Shown piece by piece: positions 56,354-64,000 of a DNA stretch of 64,000 nucleotides. The notes under the pieces were generated by a model that saw only the letters and a list, made by a program, of their open reading frames with translations, did no database searches and had not been told where the DNA came from. The translations under genes were made by a program, and so were the position numbers. Origin of the DNA: Candidatus Thiothrix anitrata (lineage in GTDB: Bacteria; Pseudomonadota; Gammaproteobacteria; Thiotrichales; Thiotrichaceae); the NCBI RefSeq assembly GCF_017901155.1, contig NZ_CP072800.1, positions 3,375,283 to 3,439,282 on the forward strand. Reading direction: 5' to 3'. The first letter of the stretch is position 1. Each line of letters starts with the position of its first letter.

Positions 56354-58144
56354 ATGATCCTATTTCCTTACGGTAACAGCAATTTCCACGATTTACGCAC
56401 ATCGGGGGCTTTGTATTTTGACCGCAGCCATCACATTCCCTCGTTGGAGTCCACTGGGAAGCAATTGCTGTTTCTGCGCCCGCGTCGTTTTGGTAAGTCG
56501 TTGTTGCTGTCGATGCTGGCGAATTACTACGACATTAACCGTGCAGATGATTTTCCCGCATTATTTGGTGAACTTGCGATTGGGCAACAACCGACGAGTG
56601 AACGTAACCAGTATCTGATTTTGCGTTGGGATTTTTCCAAGGTTTCGCCAATGGGGGACGTTGATACGATTACCAGCAACCTGTTTGACCATCTCAATAA
56701 CGCCGTTACCGATTGTGTGCAGCAGAACCAGCAACGCTTGGCCTTTCCCGTCACGATCAATGCGGGCAATGGGGTTGCCTCGTTCGAGTCCTTGGCGAAT
56801 GCGGTCAGGAATAGCGGCTACCAACTGTATTTGCTGATCGACGAATACGATAATTTTGCCAACGAAGTGTTGATGCAGGCACGCACTGACGAGGCGCGTT
56901 ACAAAGCTTTGCTGCATGGCGAAGGCATTTTGAAAACGCTATTCAAGACGATTAAAGGCTGCGTTTCGGAAGGTAAGATTGGGCGGGTGTTTATTACCGG
57001 GGTTTCACCTGTGGTGATGAGTGACATGACCAGCGGTTACAATGTCGCCACCAGTATTTATTTAGACAATGAATTCAATAGCCTGTGCGGGCTAACCAGC
57101 AGTGAATTGCAGGGGGTGGTGGAAACGGTGATAGCAGAATGTCAGCAGCCTGTTGCTACCGCTGAAACTACTTTGGAAACGATGCGGGTGTTTTATAACG
57201 GCTACCGTTTTTGCTACGACACCACGCAGGAACGGGTTTATAACCCCACGCTGTGTTTCTATTTTTTGCGTCATTTCCAAAGAAACTGCCAGCCACCGGA
57301 AAAAATTCTGGATGGCAATCTGGCAATGGATGCGGGGAAAATCACTTACATTGCATCCCAACCCGGTGGCAATGCAGTAATTCACAAGGTTCTGGATGAG
57401 CAAAACACTTTGCTTATGGAGTCGTTGGCGGAAAAGTTTGGGGTGGAAGCCTTGCAAAGCACGGTGCAAGGCGAGTGGTTCATGGTGTCTCTGATGTATT
57501 TCTTTGGGGTGCTGACGATTACGGGGCGTGGTTCGATTGGTGAGCTGGCATTTGGTGTGCCGAATCTGGTAATTCGCCGCCTGTATGTGGAGGAACTGCG
57601 TGACCGCACCTTGCCCGCTGCGCAGGATACCGACACGGTGCGGCATCTAGCCAGCCAGTTTTATCGGACGGCAGATTTACAGCCGCTGGTGGATTTTATG
57701 GAAAACAAATACTTTGCGGTGTTCAACAACCGGGATTACCGCTGGAGCAATGAACTCACCATCAAAACGGCGTTTTTGACGCTGCTGTTCAACGACACCT
57801 ATTACATCATGGATTCGGAAACGGCTTTGCAGCGGCGTTATTCCGACTTGACCCTGATTGTGCGCCCGAATATGCGCCAGTATCCGGCGTTGCTGGATAT
57901 GGTGCTGGAGTTTAAATACCTTGGGTTGAAAGAGTTGGGGGTGAGTGCGGAACAGGTTCGGGGGATGTCGCGGGCAGAACTGCAACAGCTTCCGCTGGTG
58001 GTGACGGCGTTGCAGGATGCTTCGCAGCAATTGCAGCAATACCGGGCGGTGCTGGTGGAAAAGTACCGTGAGCCGCAGCGGTTACGGTGTTTGGCGGTGG
58101 TGGCGTTGGGGTTTGAGCGGTTGGTGTGGAAGGGAATCGGTTAA
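56354..58144 (+). CDS. AAA-ATPase-like protein with C-terminal PD-(D/E)XK (DUF1703) nuclease domain
   Basis: 596 residues from the ATG at 56354. The N-terminal AAA-ATPase-like region (pfam09820-type) has YFDRSHHIPSLESTGKQLLFLRPRRFGKSLLLSMLANYYD with the Walker A-like RRFGKS (residues ~44-49), and a Walker B-like LYLLIDEYDNFANEVL (~162). The C-terminal DUF1703/PDDEXK_9 nuclease-like core includes AFLTLLFNDTYYIMDSE and DMVLEFKYLGLKELG. The family is common in anaerobes and filamentous bacteria, often in several copies, with unknown role. Its 3' end converges on the CHAT gene with a 4-base overlap. A 63-base near-copy of its 3' end lies before der. Confidence 0.85.
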   Translation: MILFPYGNSNFHDLRTSGALYFDRSHHIPSLESTGKQLLFLRPRRFGKSLLLSMLANYYDINRADDFPALFGELAIGQQPTSERNQYLILRWDFSKVSPMGDVDTITSNLFDHLNNAVTDCVQQNQQRLAFPVTINAGNGVASFESLANAVRNSGYQLYLLIDEYDNFANEVLMQARTDEARYKALLHGEGILKTLFKTIKGCVSEGKIGRVFITGVSPVVMSDMTSGYNVATSIYLDNEFNSLCGLTSSELQGVVETVIAECQQPVATAETTLETMRVFYNGYRFCYDTTQERVYNPTLCFYFLRHFQRNCQPPEKILDGNLAMDAGKITYIASQPGGNAVIHKVLDEQNTLLMESLAEKFGVEALQSTVQGEWFMVSLMYFFGVLTITGRGSIGELAFGVPNLVIRRLYVEELRDRTLPAAQDTDTVRHLASQFYRTADLQPLVDFMENKYFAVFNNRDYRWSNELTIKTAFLTLLFNDTYYIMDSETALQRRYSDLTLIVRPNMRQYPALLDMVLEFKYLGLKELGVSAEQVRGMSRAELQQLPLVVTALQDASQQLQQYRAVLVEKYREPQRLRCLAVVALGFERLVWKGIG

Positions 58145-61100
58145 ATTCCAGCCTCCCGTAATTGCTCCAACAACAAAATCAACTCCGCCGCCAACTCGAA
58201 GTACAACCTCTCATCCGCCGCCAAAGCTAAATCCCGCTCCCCGGCGATAATCGCTTGTAGCTTGTGCATGAAGTTTTTGTCCTCTTTAGGGTTGGTAAGC
58301 GCATTTGTAATCACCTGTTCAACCTCCACCGTGTCCCCCTGCTGTATCGCTTGTCCTACCACCAAAGCCAAACGCCCAGTATCCGAATGATTCTTCCCAC
58401 CATCTCGCCGATACGCCAGATACGCGGTCAGTGACTGTTGCCGTGCTTCACGGGCGGCTGGTGAATTGCCAGTGGCTTGTTCCAGATCGTGCAGGATATC
58501 CCATGTTTGCCACGGTTCAGCTGCATGACCAAATGCTTGTATGCACTCAATCGCCCGCAGCAGTTCCGGGCGGGCTTCGTCATAGCGTTGGAGTTTGATC
58601 AAGTTATGCGCGAGGTTGCTGCGTACAAAACCTTCACCCCGTAAATCTTTCGACACTCCATAAATTGTCGCTGCCTGCCAATAAAAATCCACCGCCTTCT
58701 CGGAGCGATTCCACTCATAATAAAGATTGCCTAACTCATTCAGGCTACACGCTTCACCTGCCCTATTGCTTTGCTGGCTGCTAATTGACAGGGACTGCCG
58801 ATACGCCTGCTCAGCCTGTGCAAAATCCCCTGCACTCCGGTACGTCAGCCCGATGTTATTCCAAGCCGTCGCCACTGCATCCGGTTCATCCCATTGCTGG
58901 AACAGTACCCGTGCTTGTTCATGGCCTTGCAGGGCATCGGCATAGCGGTTTTGCAACAGTCGTATGGTAGCAAGCTGACCTTTGACTGCCGCAACGCTCC
59001 GCAAATCACCACACTTTTCATTTAATGCAATAGCATTCTCATAAGCCGCTGCCGCTGCTTTCAGTTGCCCCAAGTCTTTCAGGCAATCACCCTGTTCCTT
59101 CAATGCTGCTGAAGTCATCCTTACAGCAGACATCCTTGCCTCCCCCAAAGCCTCAAAACGCCGTTGCGCTTCCTGTAAAGTGGGCAAGGCTTGCGTGGCT
59201 GCACCGCTTATGCTCAATACCCTCCCCAACACTAAGTGAGCCATTGCCAAGTCGTAATCTGCCCCAGCATATGCGTGTTCTCCAACCTGTTGGCACTGCT
59301 GTAACAAGGCTTGGGCTGCCTGCAAAGCGGCTGGCAGATCACCCTGCTGCAACAGTCGTGCAATGCTCATGTGTTTATTTTTAATACGAACATGACTCCA
59401 CCTATCCAATACCTGTGCTGCCTGTTCGCGCCATGCCACTACCTGCGCCCTTGCCTGCGATTGATGCAGGTATTCTAGCAATTGCTCAACTCGTCCAGCT
59501 TTTTCAACCACCATTTCTGCCGCTATACATCCCGCTTGCCAATCCACCACCAGCGTTTGCAGATAAGCCATCAAGTTGGGCAATTCCAGTTGGGTGAGTT
59601 GTGCTGCCAGCTTGGTATCCTCGAATCGCTGCTGATAAAGAAAATCCACTAGTGTCCCCATCACGTCCCGCCAGCGTTGCCGATAGCCCACGCGCTGTTC
59701 CACTGTTAGCCCCAAATCCAGATAGGTAGGCAAGGCAGGGTCAAGGCGGAGGTAGCCGTAGTTACCAATGGGTTGTGCCAAACCAACCTGAATCAAATAT
59801 TCACGGCTGCGGTGCATCTGGTCGCTATCTACCTCCAACACAGCTGCCATATTTTCCAATCGGCTACCATCCTGAAACACTGCCAACCCCACAATCTGCT
59901 CGCGCACTTCTGGCGATAGCCGCCGCAGGGAGAGTTCCACGCTGGCGAACAGTGAGAGTTCGCGCTGCCCCGGATGGCGTTGTTCCAGCTCCTGCATGAT
60001 CGCCCGCACATTTGCGGTGGTCGCCTTCACCCCGCGCTGCGCCAACTCCCGCGCCAGCAGCACTAACGCCCGCGCATTGCAACTGACTGCATTCACCAGA
60101 TCGTCCACTTCCTGCGGTATATTGCCTTGATTATCATGGTGCAGGTGCAAGCCTTCGTTGTTCATCACCCGCATCACCAACGCTTTGGCATCCGTCACGC
60201 TCAATGCACCGAGTTCAATATCGCAGGCTTTGTGGTTGAATGGAGCGGAAAGCGGTTCGCGGGTTGTGAACAGTAAACGGGTTTGGGGGGATGATTTCAG
60301 TAACGTATCAGCCAGAGACAACACAGGCTCAGTATTGCCCGCACCTGCCAGCAATGATTCCATATTGTCGATGACTAGCAGAGTGCGCTCTGCTTGCAAG
60401 ACTTGCATGATCGGCTGCAAAGCTGCATCCAGATCATCGCCGTATTCCGCCACGCTGTATTTTTCATTCACCAATTGCTTGCCGAGAATATCTACAATGG
60501 CTCGTTCATGGGTGTAGGTTTCGACACTCACAAAAGCGCAACGCTCAAAGCGGCGGCATTGCACTAACCAGCGAGCCAGTTCTACCGCCACGGCTGTTTT
60601 GCCGATACCTCCCATACCACGGATGACAGCATAAGGCTGCCTGTCCAATAGGCGTTCGAGTTTTAGCAGTTCACGGCTACGCCCGATGAAGGTGTGCTTG
60701 GGCGTTTCTGGTAAATCACCCAACAACAATTTTGGCTCTGTTTCATCGAGCAGTTGTAGCGCATGGCTGAATAAGCGTGGGTCATCTTCCCGTTGATACA
60801 GCACTGGCACAAACCAATCCTGCATTTGCAACGTTCCTGCCCCGGCAATATTGATACGGTCGGTGGACTGCATCAGGGTTTGTCTGCCCGCTAATACGGC
60901 TGATCCAATCCGTTGTCCCTCTGCCAGTTGTTGGTAAAACGCGCTGACAAACCGCCGCGCCGTTTCCACCAATACGCTATGGCTCATGGCAATGACGGAA
61001 GCCACACCCGCTTGCAACAAGGCTGCCGCTACCGATGCGTTTGGGTCAGTATGCTCTTGTTTTTCTGCTTCACTTTGCCCGGTTTGGCAGGCTTCCAGAA

Positions 61101-62022
61101 ATACCAATGGCAGGGGATATTCGGTTAGTAATGCTGCCAAATCATCGGCGTAAATCCGCTTCACAAACTCAGGCAGTAATTTCTTATTGTCCAGTGGATG
61201 TTCAAAACACAATGCGCCCCTGCCTGTCTTGGTATCAAATACCCCATGCCCATCAAAATGCAGTACATGAAAGGGCTTGCCCGTCGCTTGTGCCTGACGA
61301 AGTTCAGTTTTTAGTTGCTCAAATGTGGGTGGGTTTACACGCACCAGTTCCACCCGTTTACCCAAACTTTCTACTGCCTCTACCAATGGCTTGATACTGG
61401 CGCGGTGGTCAATGTAACCGGCTTGAGAAGGGCGCGGACTCACTGCCAAGACACGAAGAACCGTCTGGTTCTGAGCGCATGGAGTAACGGAGGATGTATC
61501 TAACCTTGGCAGATTACGCCGAATTCGCACAGGTGGATTATGGGTAAGCAAGTATTGGTCATGGTAGCGCAACAGTTCCCACGGAAACCCTAACAAACGG
61601 CTGGCGGCTGTTTTGGATTCAGGTGTATCACTCACTTGCACATACAGGCTGAAGACAGGTTCATGGTTTGATGATGCGTCAAGCCATTGTTGGAACACGG
61701 GTTGTGCTAAAGGTGAGGCCGTTATCGCTGTCAGCAGTTTGTCGCCCCATTGCGGAAAATACCGTTCAATCCGTTCTGCCCGTTCTTTGAATAAGCCGAC
61801 AGGCCAGATGTAGTAGCTTTCCAGATACCACTTGATGTCATCCGCCTCCAGTAAGCCGATGGGTGCAACAAACGCAAATGACTCACTTTGGGCAACTGCC
61901 ATACCATTTAGGGTAAACACCATTTGGGTATCAGCCGCAACCCGTTCGGTGTTGTCATCCCGCACCATCAAGCGCGGATTGGAGAAGGTTAAACGTAGCT
62001 CCGCGCTGGATGTGGTTTTCAT
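58141..62022 (-). CDS. CHAT caspase-like protease fused to NB-ARC NTPase and TPR repeats
   Basis: 1293 residues. An N-terminal region (to ~165) precedes a CHAT peptidase domain with the dyad His259 (VLHFDGHGVFD) and Cys312 (FLEACQTGQS). Next is a STAND/NB-ARC NTPase: Walker A RGMGGIGKTAVAVELARW (Lys475), Walker B TLLVIDNMESLL (Asp552), arginine motif LLFTTREPL (~583-591), then a winged helix region. The C-terminal half has tetratricopeptide repeats (about 880-1170; ALKEQGDCLKDLGQLKAAAAAYENAI, WNNIGLTYRSAGDFAQAEQAYRQ, LNELGNLYYEWNRSEKAVDFY). The layout is that of inflammasome-like immune proteins: TPRs sense, the NTPase oligomerises, the protease executes. It lies 6 bases after a small effector-associated protein gene. 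Confidence 0.92.
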   Translation of the reverse strand: MKTTSSAELRLTFSNPRLMVRDDNTERVAADTQMVFTLNGMAVAQSESFAFVAPIGLLEADDIKWYLESYYIWPVGLFKERAERIERYFPQWGDKLLTAITASPLAQPVFQQWLDASSNHEPVFSLYVQVSDTPESKTAASRLLGFPWELLRYHDQYLLTHNPPVRIRRNLPRLDTSSVTPCAQNQTVLRVLAVSPRPSQAGYIDHRASIKPLVEAVESLGKRVELVRVNPPTFEQLKTELRQAQATGKPFHVLHFDGHGVFDTKTGRGALCFEHPLDNKKLLPEFVKRIYADDLAALLTEYPLPLVFLEACQTGQSEAEKQEHTDPNASVAAALLQAGVASVIAMSHSVLVETARRFVSAFYQQLAEGQRIGSAVLAGRQTLMQSTDRINIAGAGTLQMQDWFVPVLYQREDDPRLFSHALQLLDETEPKLLLGDLPETPKHTFIGRSRELLKLERLLDRQPYAVIRGMGGIGKTAVAVELARWLVQCRRFERCAFVSVETYTHERAIVDILGKQLVNEKYSVAEYGDDLDAALQPIMQVLQAERTLLVIDNMESLLAGAGNTEPVLSLADTLLKSSPQTRLLFTTREPLSAPFNHKACDIELGALSVTDAKALVMRVMNNEGLHLHHDNQGNIPQEVDDLVNAVSCNARALVLLARELAQRGVKATTANVRAIMQELEQRHPGQRELSLFASVELSLRRLSPEVREQIVGLAVFQDGSRLENMAAVLEVDSDQMHRSREYLIQVGLAQPIGNYGYLRLDPALPTYLDLGLTVEQRVGYRQRWRDVMGTLVDFLYQQRFEDTKLAAQLTQLELPNLMAYLQTLVVDWQAGCIAAEMVVEKAGRVEQLLEYLHQSQARAQVVAWREQAAQVLDRWSHVRIKNKHMSIARLLQQGDLPAALQAAQALLQQCQQVGEHAYAGADYDLAMAHLVLGRVLSISGAATQALPTLQEAQRRFEALGEARMSAVRMTSAALKEQGDCLKDLGQLKAAAAAYENAIALNEKCGDLRSVAAVKGQLATIRLLQNRYADALQGHEQARVLFQQWDEPDAVATAWNNIGLTYRSAGDFAQAEQAYRQSLSISSQQSNRAGEACSLNELGNLYYEWNRSEKAVDFYWQAATIYGVSKDLRGEGFVRSNLAHNLIKLQRYDEARPELLRAIECIQAFGHAAEPWQTWDILHDLEQATGNSPAAREARQQSLTAYLAYRRDGGKNHSDTGRLALVVGQAIQQGDTVEVEQVITNALTNPKEDKNFMHKLQAIIAGERDLALAADERLYFELAAELILLLEQLREAGI

Positions 62023-62028
62023 GGGGGA

Positions 62029-62430
62029 TTATTCCTGTACTTGCATGGCTTTGATGATGTCATCCATATTTTCGGCTTTGACCGGGTAGGGGATGCCGCT
62101 GACTTCCAGCCAGATGTATTCGTGGTCACGGGTCAGGATAGGTGTTGCCCAAGCAACTAACTCTTCCAATTTCTTTCTGGTTTCGAGCAAGCCATGAGCA
62201 GAGTCTATCGCCAGTTTGATACCACCATATAATCCCAGCAAAATTTGAATAGATTCAGAATCAAACCCAATACCTTTGCTATTCGCATCGGTGGCATTCA
62301 AGGTTGATGTATCGGCAGGTGTAGCCTCTACCTGCACTTGCCACGCGGTTTCTAAGTATTGCTGGAGTTCATAAGCGGTATCGGCTGCGGTGTCTGGCGA
62401 GCCTTGGACAATAAAACGGATATTGGACAT
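62029..62430 (-). CDS. Small protein resembling effector-associated constant component 1 (EACC1), encoded before the CHAT gene
   Basis: 133 residues, cytoplasmic. It begins with a beta strand (IRFIVQGSP), an amphipathic helix and a second strand (WQVQVEATPA), then a hydrophobic central helix (IQILLGLYGGIKLAIDSAHGLLETRKKLEELVAWA) and a closing strand-helix unit (YIWLEVSGIPYPVKAENMDDIIKAMQ). This alternation matches what is described for EACC1 adaptors linked to caspase-like and STAND effectors. That match is by pattern only. Tight coupling (6 bases) to the CHAT gene argues that the two work as a pair. Confidence 0.5.
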   Translation of the reverse strand: MSNIRFIVQGSPDTAADTAYELQQYLETAWQVQVEATPADTSTLNATDANSKGIGFDSESIQILLGLYGGIKLAIDSAHGLLETRKKLEELVAWATPILTRDHEYIWLEVSGIPYPVKAENMDDIIKAMQVQE

Positions 62431-62531
62431 GCTGTACCTCGAAGATAGCTCAATTAAGATGTGATTTTAAGCAAGTATAGCAATGGCGATACGTCTCCAA
62501 TAATAATCACGCCAACTCCTTTACCAGCGTA

Positions 62532-62885
62532 TCAAGCTGCTTTTTGATACAGAGATGAATCTTCTGGGCAAGCGGCAGCACGTAACGCTGGTGGAAGTGT
62601 CCCCAAACAAATAGCGGTCTTGGGAACACCCATTTCCATCAGGGTTTCATCCAACAGTTCTTCCGTATCGTTCCACTGAATCACAATTTGTTCATCCACA
62701 ATGTCGATATGAATAGCACATTCGTGGATACGCTTATGACCGTTCCAGCCTAGCCACATCACCAAGTAACGCATCCGCTCATCATCAAAAATGAGTTCTG
62801 TCTCGGCATCATCGGTTTTCAACATGCCATACTCGCTCAGTACGTGTTTGATGCAACGCTGATAAAAGGCTATTGGGGTTTCCAT
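62532..62885 (-). CDS. xisI: XisI family protein (fdxN element excision controlling factor), C-terminus possibly frameshifted
   Basis: 117 residues. FYQRCIKHVLSEYGMLKTDDAETELIFDDERMRYLVMWLGWNGHKRIHECAIHIDIVDEQIVIQWNDTEELLDETLMEMGVPKTAICLG matches the XisI core. After this the frame reads unlike the family (TLPPALRAAACPEDS). If one G is removed from the GGGG at about 62604-62607, another frame gives LGHFHQRYVLPLAQ and continues to a stop near 62507. So the tail is uncertain. XisH and XisI are the paired partners first seen beside cyanobacterial excision elements; the biochemical role is unknown. It overlaps xisH by 16 bases. Confidence 0.8.
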   Translation of the reverse strand: METPIAFYQRCIKHVLSEYGMLKTDDAETELIFDDERMRYLVMWLGWNGHKRIHECAIHIDIVDEQIVIQWNDTEELLDETLMEMGVPKTAICLGTLPPALRAAACPEDSSLYQKAA

Positions 62886-63286
62886 AAGAGCGGCTCCTCA
62901 TCTGCTAGAGAATAGACAATCACATTAACCTTCAGCCCTTCTATTGCCACACGTCCAACTTCACGGCTAAGGATGTTATCCAGTGCATGGCGAGGAACAG
63001 CCAAATAGAGTTGGCGTTCTGGGTCGCTTTGGTGTAGAAAAAGCTGGTATAGAGCATACTGTCCAATCGCTTCTTCCAAATCAACCACTTGGGATGATCG
63101 AAGGAAGCTTTTGATTTCAACAGCAATACGTTCATAGCCCCGTTCAGCAGCAAGTAGACGCTCTGCACCCAAGTCGGTAGCAAGTTTAGGGTCAGTTTGG
63201 AACATGTACGGGTCATGTGTGATCGTCCAACCTTCTCGAATGAGAGCTTCTTTCACTGTTTCATGGTACTTGTCCCGCTTTGACAT
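62870..63286 (-). CDS. xisH: XisH family protein (PD-(D/E)XK nuclease-like)
   Basis: 138 residues: MSKRDKYHETVKEALIREGWTITHDPYMFQTD, then LATDLGAERLLAAERGYERIAVEIKSFLRSSQVVDLEEAIGQYALYQLFLHQSDPERQLYLAVP. The acidic residues and the ERIAVEIK core match XisH, which has a PD-(D/E)XK nuclease fold and typically pairs with XisI. In Anabaena these are needed for excision of the fdxN element along with recombinase XisF. No recombinase or element ends are seen here, so an excision role is not supported. It is the first gene of the leftward cassette leading to the CHAT protein. Confidence 0.9.
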   Translation of the reverse strand: MSKRDKYHETVKEALIREGWTITHDPYMFQTDPKLATDLGAERLLAAERGYERIAVEIKSFLRSSQVVDLEEAIGQYALYQLFLHQSDPERQLYLAVPRHALDNILSREVGRVAIEGLKVNVIVYSLADEEPLLWKPQ

Positions 63287-63407
63287 CTGAACCCCTTTAT
63301 TTGTGCGCTGAATCGTGCGTTGACTAAGTATACAAGAATTTTGTCGTTAATGTTTATGCTGACAGCGAGAGCAGTCAGTGGGATTAGCCACCCCATTTGA
63401 TTACACT

Positions 63408-63470
63408 CGTGAGCCGAATCGGTGGCGGTGTTTGGCTGTGGTGGCGTTGGGGTTTGAGCGGTTGGTGTGG
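63408..63470 (+). pseudogene. 3'-terminal fragment of a DUF1703-family gene
   Basis: Sixty-three bases match 58067-58129 at 58 positions, with the last 33 identical, encoding [21 protein letters not shown] as in the intact gene's [21 protein letters not shown]. It has no start and no upstream domain. Instead of the normal stop the frame runs on. It lies 37 bases before der, past the xisH-xisI-CHAT cassette, so it looks like a scar or duplicated end. Confidence 0.85.
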
Positions 63471-63507
63471 TATCCTTCGCCGATTGTTTTCTTGCAGTAT
63501 ACGTCGA

Positions 63508-64000
63508 ATGAAACCTGTTCTTGCCTTAATCGGCCGCCCTAATGTGGGTAAATCCACCCTTTTTAATCGCCTGACCCGCTCGCGTGACGCGCTGGTAGCA
63601 AATTTTCCCGGTTTGACCCGTGACCGTAAATACGGCACTGGTGACCTTAATGGGCGCAGCTACATGCTGATCGACACTGGCGGTTTAAGCGGTGAAGAAG
63701 TCGGCATTGACGAACACATGGCAAAGCAAACCCGCGCAGCGATGCAAGAGGCCGATGCGATTTTATTCATCGTGGATGGCAGACAAGGTTTAACCGCAGC
63801 CGACCAGCAAATTGCGCAAGATATTCGCGTGATGGGCAAGCCGGTATTCTTGCTAGTCAATAAAATCGACGGTGTGGATGCGGATCAAGCCTCTTCCGAG
63901 TTTTATACGCTGGGCTTTACCGAAGTTTTTCAAATTGCTGCGGTACAAGGGCGCGGTGTCACGGTATTGATGAACACGGTTCTTGATACCTTGGGTGCGG
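63508..64000 (+). CDS. der: Ribosome-associated GTPase Der (EngA), partial at right edge
   Basis: The first 164 residues are present from the ATG at 63508: [43 protein letters not shown], with the G1, G2 and G3 (DTGG) motifs and [12 protein letters not shown] (G4, NKxD) of the first GTPase domain. The second GTPase domain and KH-like domain lie beyond the window. Der assists 50S ribosome assembly. The frame is open at base 64000. Confidence 0.96.
   Translation, partial: MKPVLALIGRPNVGKSTLFNRLTRSRDALVANFPGLTRDRKYGTGDLNGRSYMLIDTGGLSGEEVGIDEHMAKQTRAAMQEADAILFIVDGRQGLTAADQQIAQDIRVMGKPVFLLVNKIDGVDADQASSEFYTLGFTEVFQIAAVQGRGVTVLMNTVLDTLGA

Noticed and set aside
57092-57646. 184-residue minus-strand frame inside the DUF1703 gene
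   Set aside because: Antisense shadow of a gene with clear domains; no independent support.
62532-63286. xisH-xisI as an active excision element
   Set aside because: No XisF-type recombinase and no direct-repeat element ends are visible; only the two accessory proteins are here.

Overview
The window looks like a chromosomal segment from a sulfur-oxidising gammaproteobacterium, probably of the Thiothrix type (order Thiotrichales). This is inference. It rests on classic gammaproteobacterial gene orders (recA-recX-alaS-lysC-csrA-tRNA-Ser-tRNA-Arg; rne/rluC/HAD/sppA; pyrH-frr-uppS-cdsA-dxr-rseP-bamA-skp-lpxD-fabZ-lpxA-lpxB-rnhB; nadK-recN). It also rests on accessory genes of reverse dissimilatory sulfite reductase metabolism (dsrN, dsrR), a class I polyhydroxyalkanoate synthase, and XisH/XisI and CHAT-type proteins like those of filamentous bacteria. 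No rRNA or CRISPR array is present.

Layout. 1-6.3 kb is an accessory and eroded zone: the start of modA, a TRIC-channel gene broken by an 11-bp tandem duplication, a transglutaminase-like protein, a ParA-like ATPase, a Fic protein flanked by three matching dyads, and the wreck of a type I restriction-modification operon (hsdM', 'hsdS, and a YhcG/DUF1016 nuclease gene with an amber codon) lying beside tRNA-Arg. 6.3-12.5 kb is the conserved tRNA-csrA-lysC-alaS-recX-recA block. 12.6-15.7 kb is a SWIM/SNF2 helicase gene split by about five single-base frameshifts clustered in roughly 0.75 kb. 15.8-19.0 kb holds phaC, pncC and an orphan C5 DNA methyltransferase.

19.0-25.1 kb is sppA-HAD-rluC diverging from rne, with a long leader and a hexanucleotide repeat in the rne 3' part. 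25.1-41.4 kb is one long leftward run: a LMW phosphatase, a gamma carbonic anhydrase-like protein, rnhB, two extra genes, then the lipid A, outer-membrane-assembly and isoprenoid/phospholipid genes, frr, pyrH, a YqiA-like esterase and hrcA. nadK-recN read the other way. 44.5-49.1 kb is a compact leftward gene set, dsrN-dsrR-NarX-like kinase-NarL-like regulator-rhodanese, joining siroheme modification and sulfur chemistry to a two-component system. dsrN carries an in-frame 105-bp palindromic element.

49-56 kb is mixed: an unknown helical protein, an L,D-transpeptidase-like lipoprotein, an AAA/DUF4143 ATPase, a truncated formylglycine-generating-enzyme-like gene, a DinJ-YafQ toxin-antitoxin pair, recD and galU. 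56.3-63.5 kb is the most interesting accessory region: an AAA-ATPase-like/DUF1703 protein, then an opposing cassette xisH-xisI-small effector-associated-like protein-CHAT/NB-ARC/TPR giant. This layout is typical of regulated, NTP-dependent immune or suicide systems. A 63-nt near-copy of the DUF1703 gene's 3' end sits on the far side, just before der, which bounds the cassette like a recombination scar. The window ends inside der.
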